A model generated the notes under the pieces. That model searched no databases. It worked only from the letters and a program-made list of their open reading frames with translations, and was not told the origin of the DNA. This document shows positions 34,526 to 42,962 of a DNA stretch of 64,000 nt, piece after piece. How positions within the stretch are numbered: position 1 is the stretch's first letter; every line of letters begins with the position of its first letter. The position numbers and the translations under genes were made by a program. Origin of the DNA: Acidobacteriota bacterium (lineage in GTDB: Bacteria > Acidobacteriota > Terriglobia > Acidiferrales > UBA7541); contig QHYH01000085.1 of NCBI GenBank assembly GCA_003223215.1, positions 60,326-124,325 on the forward strand, given 5' to 3'.

Positions 34526-36477
34526 GCGTTTTCGAGCTCTTCCTCAAGCAACTGTTTCTGGTACAGGTCCGCGTAGTAGCCGCCGCGCTCGAGCAACTGG
34601 TCGTGCGTGCCGCGCTCGATAATGCGGCCTTCCCGGAGAACCACGATCTGGTCAGCGTTCTTCACCGTGGAGGTGCGATGCGAGATCAAAATGGTGGTGC
34701 GACCGCCCATGACACCGCGCAATCCGGAGAGGATTTTCTCCTCGGTTTGCGTGTCCACGCTCGAGAGCGCGTCATCCAGGATCAGGATGCGCGGGTCGCG
34801 AACAATGGCGCGAGCAATGGCGGCGCGCTGCTTCTGTCCTCCGGAGAGCGTGATGCCGCGTTCTCCAACCGCAGTTTCGTAGCCGGAGGCGAAATCCTTA
34901 ATGTCACAATGCAGACTGGCGATTTCCGCACCTTCGCGGACGCGCTCAGGATGGTAATTGGGCAAGCCGAAAGCGATATTCCCGCCAACCGTTTCGCTGA
35001 ACAAATAAGTGTCCTGAGGCACGTACCCGATGGAGCGGCGAAGCGCTTCCAGGGGCCAATGTTGAATGGGGTGGCCGTCAATCAGCACGGTTCCTTCCCT
35101 CGCCTCCCAGAGCCTGGCAACCAGAGCGGCAAGCGTCGTTTTCCCGCAGCCGGTGGGCCCGACCACAGCAAGCGTGGATCCAGCAGGGATTTTCAGGTTG
35201 ATGTCGGAAAGAACCGCGTGCGGACCGCTGCCGTTCGATTTGCCGGCGCCAGGGGATCCATTGGCGGGGGAAAGGGAGGTTGGGTAGGCAAAAGTGAGGT
35301 CGCGAAACTCGATTTCGCCGACGGGGGTCGAGTCTTTCGGAAGGGTCGCGCTGCGGTCGTCGATATTGGGTTTGGCCGTCAAGATGAAATCCAGGCGGCC
35401 CATCGAGGCGGCGCCGCGCTGGAAGATATTGGTGACCCAGCCGAGCGCGATCATGGGCCAGACGAGCACGGCGAGGTAACCATTGAACGCAATCAGGGCC
35501 CCGAGCGAGATCTGTCCGCGAAGGAGTTGGTGGCCGCCCTGCCACAGCAAGACGAGAAAACTCGTACCCGACAGCGCCGTGAGCGAGGGCATGAACATGC
35601 TCCAGGTACGGATGAGGCGGATGTTGCGCGAGACGTACTCGCGATTCGGTTCATCAAAGGCCTGGATTTCCGCCTCTTCCTGTGCGTACGCCCGAACGAT
35701 CCGCACGCCGGCAAGATTCTCTTGAACGCGCGCGGTGAGAGTGGCGAGCGCGGCCTGGATTTTCTCGTAGAGCTCGTGAATGGTTTTGCCGAAATACCAT
35801 ACGGCAACGGCCACGATTGGCGCGGGGAGGAGTACCCACAGCGTGAGCGAAGGCGAGATCGTTACCATAACCAGGATGGCCATAATCATGGTGACGAGGG
35901 TCGTGGCGCTATACATGATGCCCGGCCCAAGCACCATGCGAACAGAGTTGAGGTCATTGGTGGCGCGCGACATGAGTTCGCCCGTGCGATTGCGCACGTA
36001 GAACTCGGGTTCGAGAGCCAGCAACCGAACGAGGAGGTCGCTCCGAATGTCGTATTCGATGTCGCGAGAGACCCCGATGAGCTTCCAGCGCGCTCCAAAG
36101 GAAAGAAGGCCCTTAATTGCGACGCAAAGGACTAGAACGAGACAGTAGATCCCCAGGGTGCGGCGGCTATTTGGCTCGTAATAAGGAATGGCGCGGCTGA
36201 GCGCCGACAGACGATGCATCGCCGCCACTGCCGCTCCGGTGCCGCCTGCGTGCTCAAAAGGAGCAGGGCTGCCAGAAAGCGTGTCCGTCAAGATGCCAAT
36301 CGCCAGCGGGAGCACATTACCGATGATTCCCATCAGCACGACCATGAACAACCCGAAGACGATGCTCCAGGTATAACGCCGCAGATAGGGCAGCAACCCG
36401 CGCAGGCCTTTGCTCGGCGGCGGCTCCTGTCCGGTGTTGGCTCCCGACGGGTTCGCGCGGGTCGTTGCCTGGCTCAT
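34522..36477 (-). CDS. ABC exporter half-transporter (partner 1, degenerate Walker B)
   Basis: 651 residues. A six-helix membrane domain (about 35-330) precedes an NBD with Walker A GPTGCGKTT, signature LSGGQKQ, and Walker B ILILDDALSS, where Asp replaces the catalytic Glu. The H-loop is ISHRTST. The Asp, paired with the partner's LSVGQ signature, predicts one degenerate and one consensus ATP site, as in heterodimeric exporters such as TM287/288. Its start overlaps the stop of the lipoprotein gene in an ATGA. Confidence 0.9.
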   Translation of the reverse strand: MSQATTRANPSGANTGQEPPPSKGLRGLLPYLRRYTWSIVFGLFMVVLMGIIGNVLPLAIGILTDTLSGSPAPFEHAGGTGAAVAAMHRLSALSRAIPYYEPNSRRTLGIYCLVLVLCVAIKGLLSFGARWKLIGVSRDIEYDIRSDLLVRLLALEPEFYVRNRTGELMSRATNDLNSVRMVLGPGIMYSATTLVTMIMAILVMVTISPSLTLWVLLPAPIVAVAVWYFGKTIHELYEKIQAALATLTARVQENLAGVRIVRAYAQEEAEIQAFDEPNREYVSRNIRLIRTWSMFMPSLTALSGTSFLVLLWQGGHQLLRGQISLGALIAFNGYLAVLVWPMIALGWVTNIFQRGAASMGRLDFILTAKPNIDDRSATLPKDSTPVGEIEFRDLTFAYPTSLSPANGSPGAGKSNGSGPHAVLSDINLKIPAGSTLAVVGPTGCGKTTLAALVARLWEAREGTVLIDGHPIQHWPLEALRRSIGYVPQDTYLFSETVGGNIAFGLPNYHPERVREGAEIASLHCDIKDFASGYETAVGERGITLSGGQKQRAAIARAIVRDPRILILDDALSSVDTQTEEKILSGLRGVMGGRTTILISHRTSTVKNADQIVVLREGRIIERGTHDQLLERGGYYADLYQKQLLEEELENA

Positions 36478-37082
36478 CGCAAAGAGGACCTCGCGGTGTC
36501 AAGGGACGGGGATTCGAGCAGAAAATGTTCGTAGGTGCGATCGAGCGACTGGTAACGCTTGGTCCCAGGATTCCAGCGCACGCCGATGGGCAGGACATGG
36601 GAATCGGTGACGCCCTTCAGCGGTGTGAAATAAAGCTCCAGCCCTTTATCCTCGCTTTGTTCGTACTGCAACCGCCAGCCAGTCACGGCGGCCAGGGGCG
36701 TCATACCGAGAAACCCTTTCTGGTTTTTCAAGTGTTCGTCGCAGCGCAAAAGCTCCGACCATTTCCCTTCGTCCTTCTCGACCACCACAGCGCGCGTCAC
36801 GATGGTGCCGGGCAGGTTATTGGTGGGCGTTTTCGGCACCACGTTGGCCGCAAGAAATTCCTGCCTGCCATTTTTCGCCAGATCGCCGAATAGCAACACC
36901 TGGGTCTCCCTTCCTAGCAGAGACTCCGCCGCCGACTGGATATCGTCGGGGACGGCCGGTGCGGCAGGCTTGGCTTCGGCCGGGAGGGCAGGTTTGCTCG
37001 GGTCCGTGCCGCAGCCGGCCACAAGAACGGATATCGGCAGAAGACGCAGACACAAACGCAACGGGATTTTTCCGGTTCGCAC
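36474..37082 (-). CDS. Lipoprotein of the lpxB/ABC operon, unknown function
   Basis: About 202 residues from a GTG at 37082. A basic start and a hydrophobic stretch lead to the lipobox LVAGC at about residues 17-21, so it should be a diacylated lipoprotein. A Pro/Ala linker follows, then a domain with EESLLG-like and YEQSEDKGLELYF segments that I do not recognise. The frame is open to 37544, but that stretch is Arg-rich and lacks coding character. The start remains uncertain. The stop overlaps the first ABC gene. Confidence 0.65.
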   Translation of the reverse strand: MRTGKIPLRLCLRLLPISVLVAGCGTDPSKPALPAEAKPAAPAVPDDIQSAAESLLGRETQVLLFGDLAKNGRQEFLAANVVPKTPTNNLPGTIVTRAVVVEKDEGKWSELLRCDEHLKNQKGFLGMTPLAAVTGWRLQYEQSEDKGLELYFTPLKGVTDSHVLPIGVRWNPGTKRYQSLDRTYEHFLLESPSLDTARSSLR

Positions 37083-37363
37083 CGCCCCGGCACCGACTAT
37101 CCTCTTTAGGAAGGACGGCGCCCGCCCTGTCCCGTTAGCACACGAACGGTCTTTCGATGAGGTCTTTACCATCCAGCCCTGGGCCCGCGAGCGTAGTCCC
37201 GACATCGGCTCGGGGTGCCCTACTTTCCCCGGAGTGCTGAGGATTGCCAGCTTCGGCGGCACTTCCGGACGCGCCGAATCCTTCGCCGAATACCACAATT
37301 CTAACTGCTGACGGCGTTCCTTTGGAAGGACTCTCGGAATACAAATTGCCATCGGCGCTCTGG
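37083..37363. other. Intergenic region, nothing convincing
   Basis: About 280 bases between the lipoprotein gene and the 231-residue hypothetical gene, both on the minus strand. It probably holds the promoter for the envelope operon. No clear hairpin or conserved ORF was seen. Confidence 0.4.
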
Positions 37364-38059
37364 CTAGCGCTGGGCAAGAATCTCGTCTAGCCGCGCTTCC
37401 ATATTGTCCTCGCCTTCCGACCATAGCTCGGTGCGCTCCACGGGCAAAACCTGTGCGATGGCATCTACCCAGCCGAACAATTGTTGGATGTTTTCCCGGG
37501 TCTTGGCGTGATATTCCTTCAGGTTGCTGCTCGCGGCCATCCACTGCCGGAAAGTGTGTTCGACGGGGTGTTCCGAAGAATGGAAAGATTCCGAGGAATG
37601 ATCTGTTGTCGCGGGCCTAAGCAATCGGCCATGGCCGGTGAAGAAATGCTCGAACCCCAAGTCCGCTTGAAAGTGCCCTGCGGAAGCGGCAATTCCATCG
37701 TCGTAATCCAGGCCGTGGCAGCCCAGCTCGAGAGGCTGCGGTTTGCGCTGCCACTTCAGAGCATCGATGTCGAAAGCCCATAGATCCCACGTTGCGCTGG
37801 CGATGTAAGCAGTGTCGGAATGGAGATGCTGGGCGGCCATGGCAGCTACTTCGGCCGGGCCGGCATGGAGCGGGCGCAAGTCCCATTCCCCGATAGGGGA
37901 CTCGCCGGGATCGACTGCCTGGACGATCAATTCGTCAAAAGTGTCGTGAGCGGCGGAGAGCGGCGCGGTGGTCAGAAACCGCGCGAACTCGGGAATCATC
38001 TTTTCCAGAGAGAAGTCGCAGGTCCAGACGCGCAGATAGGCATGATTGGCCATAACCAT
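37364..38059 (-). CDS. Hypothetical soluble protein
   Basis: 231 residues with no signal peptide or transmembrane helix. The sequence is rich in Trp, His and acidic residues (ATWDLWAFDIDALKWQ, GHFQADLGFEHFFTGHGRLL) and looks folded and conserved. I do not recognise the family. In-frame starts at 38059 and 38053 differ by two residues. It stands between the PilZ/coiled-coil gene and the lpxB operon on the same strand. Confidence 0.65.
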   Translation of the reverse strand: MVMANHAYLRVWTCDFSLEKMIPEFARFLTTAPLSAAHDTFDELIVQAVDPGESPIGEWDLRPLHAGPAEVAAMAAQHLHSDTAYIASATWDLWAFDIDALKWQRKPQPLELGCHGLDYDDGIAASAGHFQADLGFEHFFTGHGRLLRPATTDHSSESFHSSEHPVEHTFRQWMAASSNLKEYHAKTRENIQQLFGWVDAIAQVLPVERTELWSEGEDNMEARLDEILAQR

Positions 38060-38146
38060 CGAATCTTCGGAATTATACCGGGGTCAAAGTGAACTAGCGA
38101 ATCGGCGCGGCGAGGTGCGCGGCTAGCTGGGAGACGGGCCCGAGTG

Positions 38147-40747
38147 CTAGCTTCCCGTACTGGCGCCTTTCGCAAGCGGCGAAGGAGGGTCGGTCGGCGT
38201 GAAATTCTTGGCGATTTCGCTGAGCCGCTGCCGCAGGGCATCCCCAACGCCTTCGAAAACCTGCGCGCAGGCGGCGCGAAGTTTTTCTTCGGCCGCGGCA
38301 GCAATTCCTGAAATCATCTCGCGCGAATTGTGATCAAGCGACGACACTGTGGCCAGCAGCCATTGATTCGAAACGCTCTCAAGGCGAGTCTTGTGCTGCT
38401 CCTCGGCTTGCTCGCCGATGCGGTCGTAAACCCGCTTGATTTCTTGCTGGTGAGCATCGGTCATGGTCTTCCATTGTTCCAGCAGGGGCGCCAGACCTTG
38501 CGACACGGTCTTCTGCGCTTCAGCAACACTGGCTTGAAAAACACCGCCCAAAGACTCCTGGAAGCGCTTCAGAAAGGCCGCCTGCTCGGAACTGACTTGC
38601 TGGGCGAGCTCCGACCGTGCTTGCACGGTGGAGCGCTTGAGTTCCTCGTTGTATCCCCCGAGCTCTTGCCTGGCGGTGCGCTGAATTTCGTCGATAAACG
38701 CGGCGGTGGTGGTGTCGGCTGCTTCAGCGAAAAGCGCGCGCGCGCGTTCGAAGGAATCGCGCACCACTTCATCCATTTGTGTTTGCGTATGACCGATGAA
38801 GTTGCGGCTGGAATGATCGAGCTCCGTGGCGAAGGCGCTGGAGATGTCGCGGGCCTTTTCGCGCAGTTGATTTGCGGCGTGCTCGACGGCCTTTTCCGAA
38901 TGACTTTGCATCTGTGTCTGGGCTTTTTTCTCGTACCACGCCACGGATTTGAGAAGTTCCTCCACCACCTCGTGTTTTAAGTCGCTTACTCTTCCTTCCA
39001 GCTCTGCAACCGATTGCGCAGAGATCGCTTGCGAAGATTCGCGCAGGATTTGTTCCACGCTGCCGAGATTCTCGCGGAAGTGCTTCAGGGATTCGGCGAA
39101 CGCCTCGTCGGTGGAGACGCGGATGCGATCCTGTTGCAGCGTCAAAGCGGCGGCAGCCATGGAGCGGCTTCCCGCAAGACGGTGAATCGCTTCCTCGGTC
39201 TGCGTGATCTGCGGTTCGAGCATCTCTTGAATCTGCCGTTCGAATTGCTCCCGCGCTTTGTTGGCGGCCTCGTCAAAGGTGGACCGAATACGCCCGTTGA
39301 TCTGTTCCACCAAAGATTCCGACTCGCGACGCAATTCATTGCGTCGCTGTTCCCATTCGGCGGCGGCTGCTCCCGCGGATTCGCTGAGAACGGCGGCGTG
39401 CCGCGCCGTTTCTTCCTGAAACTGAGCGACCAGCGAGCGCAGGTGCTCGTTTAATCCTCCCGCGCCGCGGTCTTGGGCTTCGGCGAGCGTAGTGTCCAGG
39501 CGCTCGCTTGCTTGCGCCTGGGCCGTCTCAACTTCCTTGGAAAGCTGTTCTCGCCAGGAAGACTGAGCTCGACTGAGGGCAGAAGTCACTTGCTGCTGAA
39601 CTTCGGCGGCTTGGGCTTCGAGGCCCTCGCGCTGCGCTTTAGCGGTTTCTTCCTGCTGCTTAAGCGAGCGAGTGATGGATTCTGCTCGGGCCATTTGCGC
39701 TTCGGCCTGCTCTGCGCGAGCCTGCAAGCGCGCGGCCGTTTCCTCCGCCTGCCGGCAGCTGGCTTGGAGAGAGTCCGTGGCGGTTTCGAGTTTCTCTGTG
39801 TTTTCGCCGCGCTGTGCCAGGGGTTCCCGCGAGAGCCTCTCCGTAAGATCGCGGGTCAGCTGCTCGAGCTGCGGGGCCAGCCAGCGAGGCAGTTCGGCTC
39901 GCAGCGCTTCCGCTGCCGCGGCACGTGCCTCGCGCGACTGCTTATCGCTCTCCTCGTGAAGCCTTTCCAGCGCCCGCGTAGTTTCATTCGCGATTTCCAC
40001 GCGCCCTGCGGCAAACTTTTGCTCCCATTGTTCCAAAGAGAGACGGCGTTCGGCGGAGACCGCGTGCGAAGCGGCCTCTTGGGCAGCGGCTTGAATTTGC
40101 TGTCGCGCGTCGGCGACCAGTCTAGCTACCTGTCGCGCCAACTGGAGCGACGCATCGGTGGCACTGGCCGGAGAAGGAAAGACCCGCACATTGTCGCTCG
40201 CATCGGCCCGTGGGAACTCGGCTTCGCCGAGCGAAGCTGGCGCCTCGGGTTCCAGAACAGCTGTGGGCGGCGGCAAGGCTGGTGGCACGGGTGCGCCGTC
40301 GACGACCGGAGGCGCATGCACGCCCTCAGGGAAAGCAAACCAGTCTTCCGGAGGAAATGCGATGCCCCACAGGTTTCCGGACACTTCCAATTCCACCGCC
40401 ACCTGAAAGAGCTGGCGGACGGTCCGCGGTCGCTGGATCCAGGCCACGCGGCCCCGCACAGATCTCGGTGGCTGTCCGGTTTCCGGGTGAGGAATTTCCA
40501 GCTTCACCCACATATTCTTTAGCACGTAATGCTTCGATTGGTAGCGGCAACCGTGGCAGTTGAGGATGAGCGAAGAACTGCGCTCGACAAACGGGCGCCC
40601 GAGTGCGTCCACACCGGTTACGACGAGAGGAACGGCTTGTACGATGCGCGTGCTGCGGCGCTTCCTCGGTTCCGCGTTTGGATTGGCTCCCGACTCCGAG
40701 GCCATCTCGTACGTCTCGTCGGCAAAATTGCTGCCCGTATCGTTCAT
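38147..40747 (-). CDS. PilZ-like N-terminal domain fused to a long coiled coil
   Basis: 866 residues. The N-terminal part (about 25-140) reads as PilZ-like: RKRRSTR precedes a beta-rich core with SSSLILNCHGCRYQSKHYV. The expected D/N-x-S-x-x-G motif is altered to N-C-H-G, so cyclic di-GMP binding is doubtful. From about residue 200 to 840 the protein is an almost unbroken Glu/Gln/Ala/Arg-rich coiled coil, cytoplasmic by composition. It may be a cytoskeleton-like or signalling scaffold. No transmembrane helix was seen. Confidence 0.7.
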   Translation of the reverse strand: MNDTGSNFADETYEMASESGANPNAEPRKRRSTRIVQAVPLVVTGVDALGRPFVERSSSLILNCHGCRYQSKHYVLKNMWVKLEIPHPETGQPPRSVRGRVAWIQRPRTVRQLFQVAVELEVSGNLWGIAFPPEDWFAFPEGVHAPPVVDGAPVPPALPPPTAVLEPEAPASLGEAEFPRADASDNVRVFPSPASATDASLQLARQVARLVADARQQIQAAAQEAASHAVSAERRLSLEQWEQKFAAGRVEIANETTRALERLHEESDKQSREARAAAAEALRAELPRWLAPQLEQLTRDLTERLSREPLAQRGENTEKLETATDSLQASCRQAEETAARLQARAEQAEAQMARAESITRSLKQQEETAKAQREGLEAQAAEVQQQVTSALSRAQSSWREQLSKEVETAQAQASERLDTTLAEAQDRGAGGLNEHLRSLVAQFQEETARHAAVLSESAGAAAAEWEQRRNELRRESESLVEQINGRIRSTFDEAANKAREQFERQIQEMLEPQITQTEEAIHRLAGSRSMAAAALTLQQDRIRVSTDEAFAESLKHFRENLGSVEQILRESSQAISAQSVAELEGRVSDLKHEVVEELLKSVAWYEKKAQTQMQSHSEKAVEHAANQLREKARDISSAFATELDHSSRNFIGHTQTQMDEVVRDSFERARALFAEAADTTTAAFIDEIQRTARQELGGYNEELKRSTVQARSELAQQVSSEQAAFLKRFQESLGGVFQASVAEAQKTVSQGLAPLLEQWKTMTDAHQQEIKRVYDRIGEQAEEQHKTRLESVSNQWLLATVSSLDHNSREMISGIAAAAEEKLRAACAQVFEGVGDALRQRLSEIAKNFTPTDPPSPLAKGASTGS

Positions 40748-40803
40748 GCAAACCGCCGCCGAACCTCAGCGTTTCTGACTTCGCGTTACTGCAGCCCGCC
40801 GCG

Positions 40804-41139
40804 CTACTTTGAGGCGGAGCTTCGCGGGTTACCTTCTGAAGTCGGCTTGCGGTTCGTTCCCACGAGAAACATGCAAACTTCTCGAGCGACCCAGATTGGC
40901 CCAACCAGCAAATAAATCGGTCCCTGAAAAAACGCCGGACGATTTCCTTCCATCCGGTGTCCGAGAAACAAAAGCACCCACCCCCCAAGAAACAATGCCG
41001 TTCCCCAAATCCACTTCAGGAAAAGCACAAGGATAATCCCCGCAAAAATCATGGGGATACCGATGGCATGCAGGAGCTTGTTTGAAGCGGACTCGTGCTC
41101 GTGATCGTACTGTGCCATGTAGTGCGCCAGGCTCGGCAT
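40804..41139 (-). CDS. DUF962 / Mpo1-like membrane protein
   Basis: 111 residues from MPSLAHYMAQYDHEHESASN. The protein has two hydrophobic hairpin segments and the conserved features of DUF962: an early YxxxHxxxxNxxLHxxGIP pattern (NKLLHAIGIPMI) and GHRMEGNRPAFFQGP. The yeast homologue Mpo1 is an Fe(II)-dependent dioxygenase of 2-hydroxy fatty acids. The frame is open upstream to 41493, but that part has no coding character. The start at 41139 is family-consistent. Confidence 0.85.
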   Translation of the reverse strand: MPSLAHYMAQYDHEHESASNKLLHAIGIPMIFAGIILVLFLKWIWGTALFLGGWVLLFLGHRMEGNRPAFFQGPIYLLVGPIWVAREVCMFLVGTNRKPTSEGNPRSSASK

Positions 41140-41662
41140 GCCGCGCACCTCCGGGCAGCCGCTTACGGGCTGCCAAGTCGCGGGTGTGGGGCCATCCGCG
41201 TTCAAGCGGCACTCTATACCTAAATTGCGGAATTTTCTAGAGCGTTCTGAGAGTACTAAGAGTTTCTCCCCAATCGTCCTTGCTGAATGAGCGGTGCGTA
41301 ATGGTGACTCCCTCCCGTCCAGATGCCGGGCGACGAGACGCAACTCGGAAAAGGAGGTTGGGCCTTTTCCACGAAGAGAGGCGTGGCCATCAGAAAAGCC
41401 GCAAGATTGCTTTCCGATCTGCTGAAACTGCGGTAGTGAATCCTGATCTCGTCGGGCATGCGCTTTGGAAGCGGCGGCAATGGCTTCACCCACCTGAACG
41501 TGGTAGCCGTTTAACGGCGCGTCGGAGCGGTGGGAGACGCTCTCGCCGTCCGCGTGGCGGTCTTCCTCGGAACACCGGCTTTGTCCGAAAACTGAAATGT
41601 GATGAACAAAGGAAATTCGTTTTGGCTAGATTTCTGGATTTGTGACGAGGTGGAACAATCTG
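41140..41662. other. Intergenic region of about 520 bases, no convincing gene
   Basis: Several open frames exist on both strands but none has a recognisable protein or coding-like composition. No tRNA or RNA signature was recognised. It separates the DUF962 gene from recR. Confidence 0.4.
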
Positions 41663-42262
41663 CTAAAGGTCGCGGCGGCCCTCCATCGCCTTCAACATAG
41701 TGACTTCGTCGGCGTACTCCAGGTCGGCGCCCACCGGGATGCCGACGCCGATGCGGGTAACGCGGACACCCAGAGGCTTGAGCAGCTTTGAGAGATAAAC
41801 GGCGGTCGCTTCACCTTCCGCGGTGGGGTTCGTGGCGATGATGATCTCCTCGACCGTCCCGCCCTTCAGCCGCTCGATCAGCGACTTAATATGAAGCTGG
41901 TCCGGGCCGCGCCCGGAAAGGGGCGAAAGGGAACCGCCCAGGACATGATACATGCCGTTATAGGTGCGCGTCTTTTCGATGGCCAGGATGTTGTGCGCTT
42001 CTTCGACCACGCAAATGGTTTTCTTGTTGCGCGTGGGACCGGCGCAGTAAAGGCAAGGGTCGTCGTCCGTGATGTTGTGGCACGTCGAGCACTCGCGAAT
42101 TTTCTCCTTGGCGTCGCGAATAGCGTTGGCGAGCGCCAAGGCGTCTTCCGGGGCGGCACGCAGCAGAAAAAACGCCAGCCGCTGCGCGGTCTTCTGGCCG
42201 ATGCCGGGAAGGTGCTTCAATTCATCGATGAGTCGTTCCACCGGAGCGGCAAAATCTGGCAT
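41663..42262 (-). CDS. recR: Recombination mediator protein RecR
   Basis: 199 residues. The N-terminal helix-hairpin-helix is [17 protein letters not shown]. The zinc finger is [16 protein letters not shown], and the Toprim domain has [14 protein letters not shown] and [17 protein letters not shown]. RecR with RecO loads RecA on gapped DNA. The MPDFAAP start at 42262 gives the normal length. It is usually in dnaX-ybaB-recR, but here about 6 kb separates it from ybaB. A GNAT gene lies 41 bp upstream and reads in the same direction. Confidence 0.95.
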   Translation of the reverse strand: MPDFAAPVERLIDELKHLPGIGQKTAQRLAFFLLRAAPEDALALANAIRDAKEKIRECSTCHNITDDDPCLYCAGPTRNKKTICVVEEAHNILAIEKTRTYNGMYHVLGGSLSPLSGRGPDQLHIKSLIERLKGGTVEEIIIATNPTAEGEATAVYLSKLLKPLGVRVTRIGVGIPVGADLEYADEVTMLKAMEGRRDL

Positions 42263-42303
42263 GCAGCATGTGTAGCACAGGCGCGCGTGAGAGCGCAAAC
42301 CGC

Positions 42304-42789
42304 TTAGAGTTGGCGGTACATGACGTAGGCATCGACCAAGCCGACCGTTGGATGCTCAAAGGCCTTGGGAAGGCGGCCCACGATTTCGAACCCGGACTTC
42401 AGCCACAGCCGGACGGCGCGCTCGTTGCTGCTGACCACAAAATTAAATTGCATGGCACGGAAACCGCGCTGCCGCGCGCGTTCGAGCGAGTGCGCGCACA
42501 TCTGACGAGCTACGCCGCGGCCCGTCGCGGAAGGCGCGGTCATGTAGCCGCAATTCGCCACGTGCGCGCCGCCTCCCCTTTGATTGGCTTGCAGGAAGTA
42601 CGTGCCGACGATTTCGCTGTGGTCTTCCGCGACAAAGACTTCGTGGCCCGGCGAAAACCAGTAGGCCAGTGCTCTTTCTCGATCCATGTTTCGCGGCAGC
42701 GGATAAGTCCCGCCCGCGCGAATCACAGGCTCCAGAATTGCCCAGATCGCATCGGCATCGCGCGCGTCGATCGCTTGCCGGACCAGCAT
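42304..42789 (-). CDS. GNAT family N-acetyltransferase
   Basis: 161 residues with the GNAT fold. The acetyl-CoA-binding motif A region is [23 protein letters not shown] (a version of Q/RxxGxG/A, here ATGRGVA), with a later [24 protein letters not shown] motif B. It transfers an acetyl group to an unknown amine. It precedes recR by 41 bp and diverges from the DUF2339 gene across 173 bp that hold an inverted repeat. Confidence 0.88.
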   Translation of the reverse strand: MLVRQAIDARDADAIWAILEPVIRAGGTYPLPRNMDRERALAYWFSPGHEVFVAEDHSEIVGTYFLQANQRGGGAHVANCGYMTAPSATGRGVARQMCAHSLERARQRGFRAMQFNFVVSSNERAVRLWLKSGFEIVGRLPKAFEHPTVGLVDAYVMYRQL

Positions 42790-42874
42790 CTCCGGTATCT
42801 TGCCACGACACGGCTGCCATCCTTCTAATTTCTTTGTTTTTAGGAGCTTATTTGCCTCCCATTTACTGGAAGGT

Positions 42875-42897
42875 CTTGCAAATGAACAAATTGCAAG
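42875..42897. promoter_or_regulatory. Perfect inverted repeat in divergent promoter region
   Basis: CTTGCAA and TTGCAAG are separated by 9 bp and lie between the divergent GNAT and DUF2339 genes. The centres are 16 bp apart. The arrangement is typical of a dimeric-repressor operator. The regulator is unknown. Confidence 0.45.
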
Positions 42898-42962
42898 ATT
42901 TGCGGCCAGCCGCGTTCTAACATGGGAAGAAAGAAAGGATCAGACACTCCAAGGACGCCGGA

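Noticed and set aside
41280..41645. 121-residue plus-strand frame upstream of recR
   Set aside because: Arg-rich with no domain, signal or ribosome site; composition typical of a spurious GC-rich frame.
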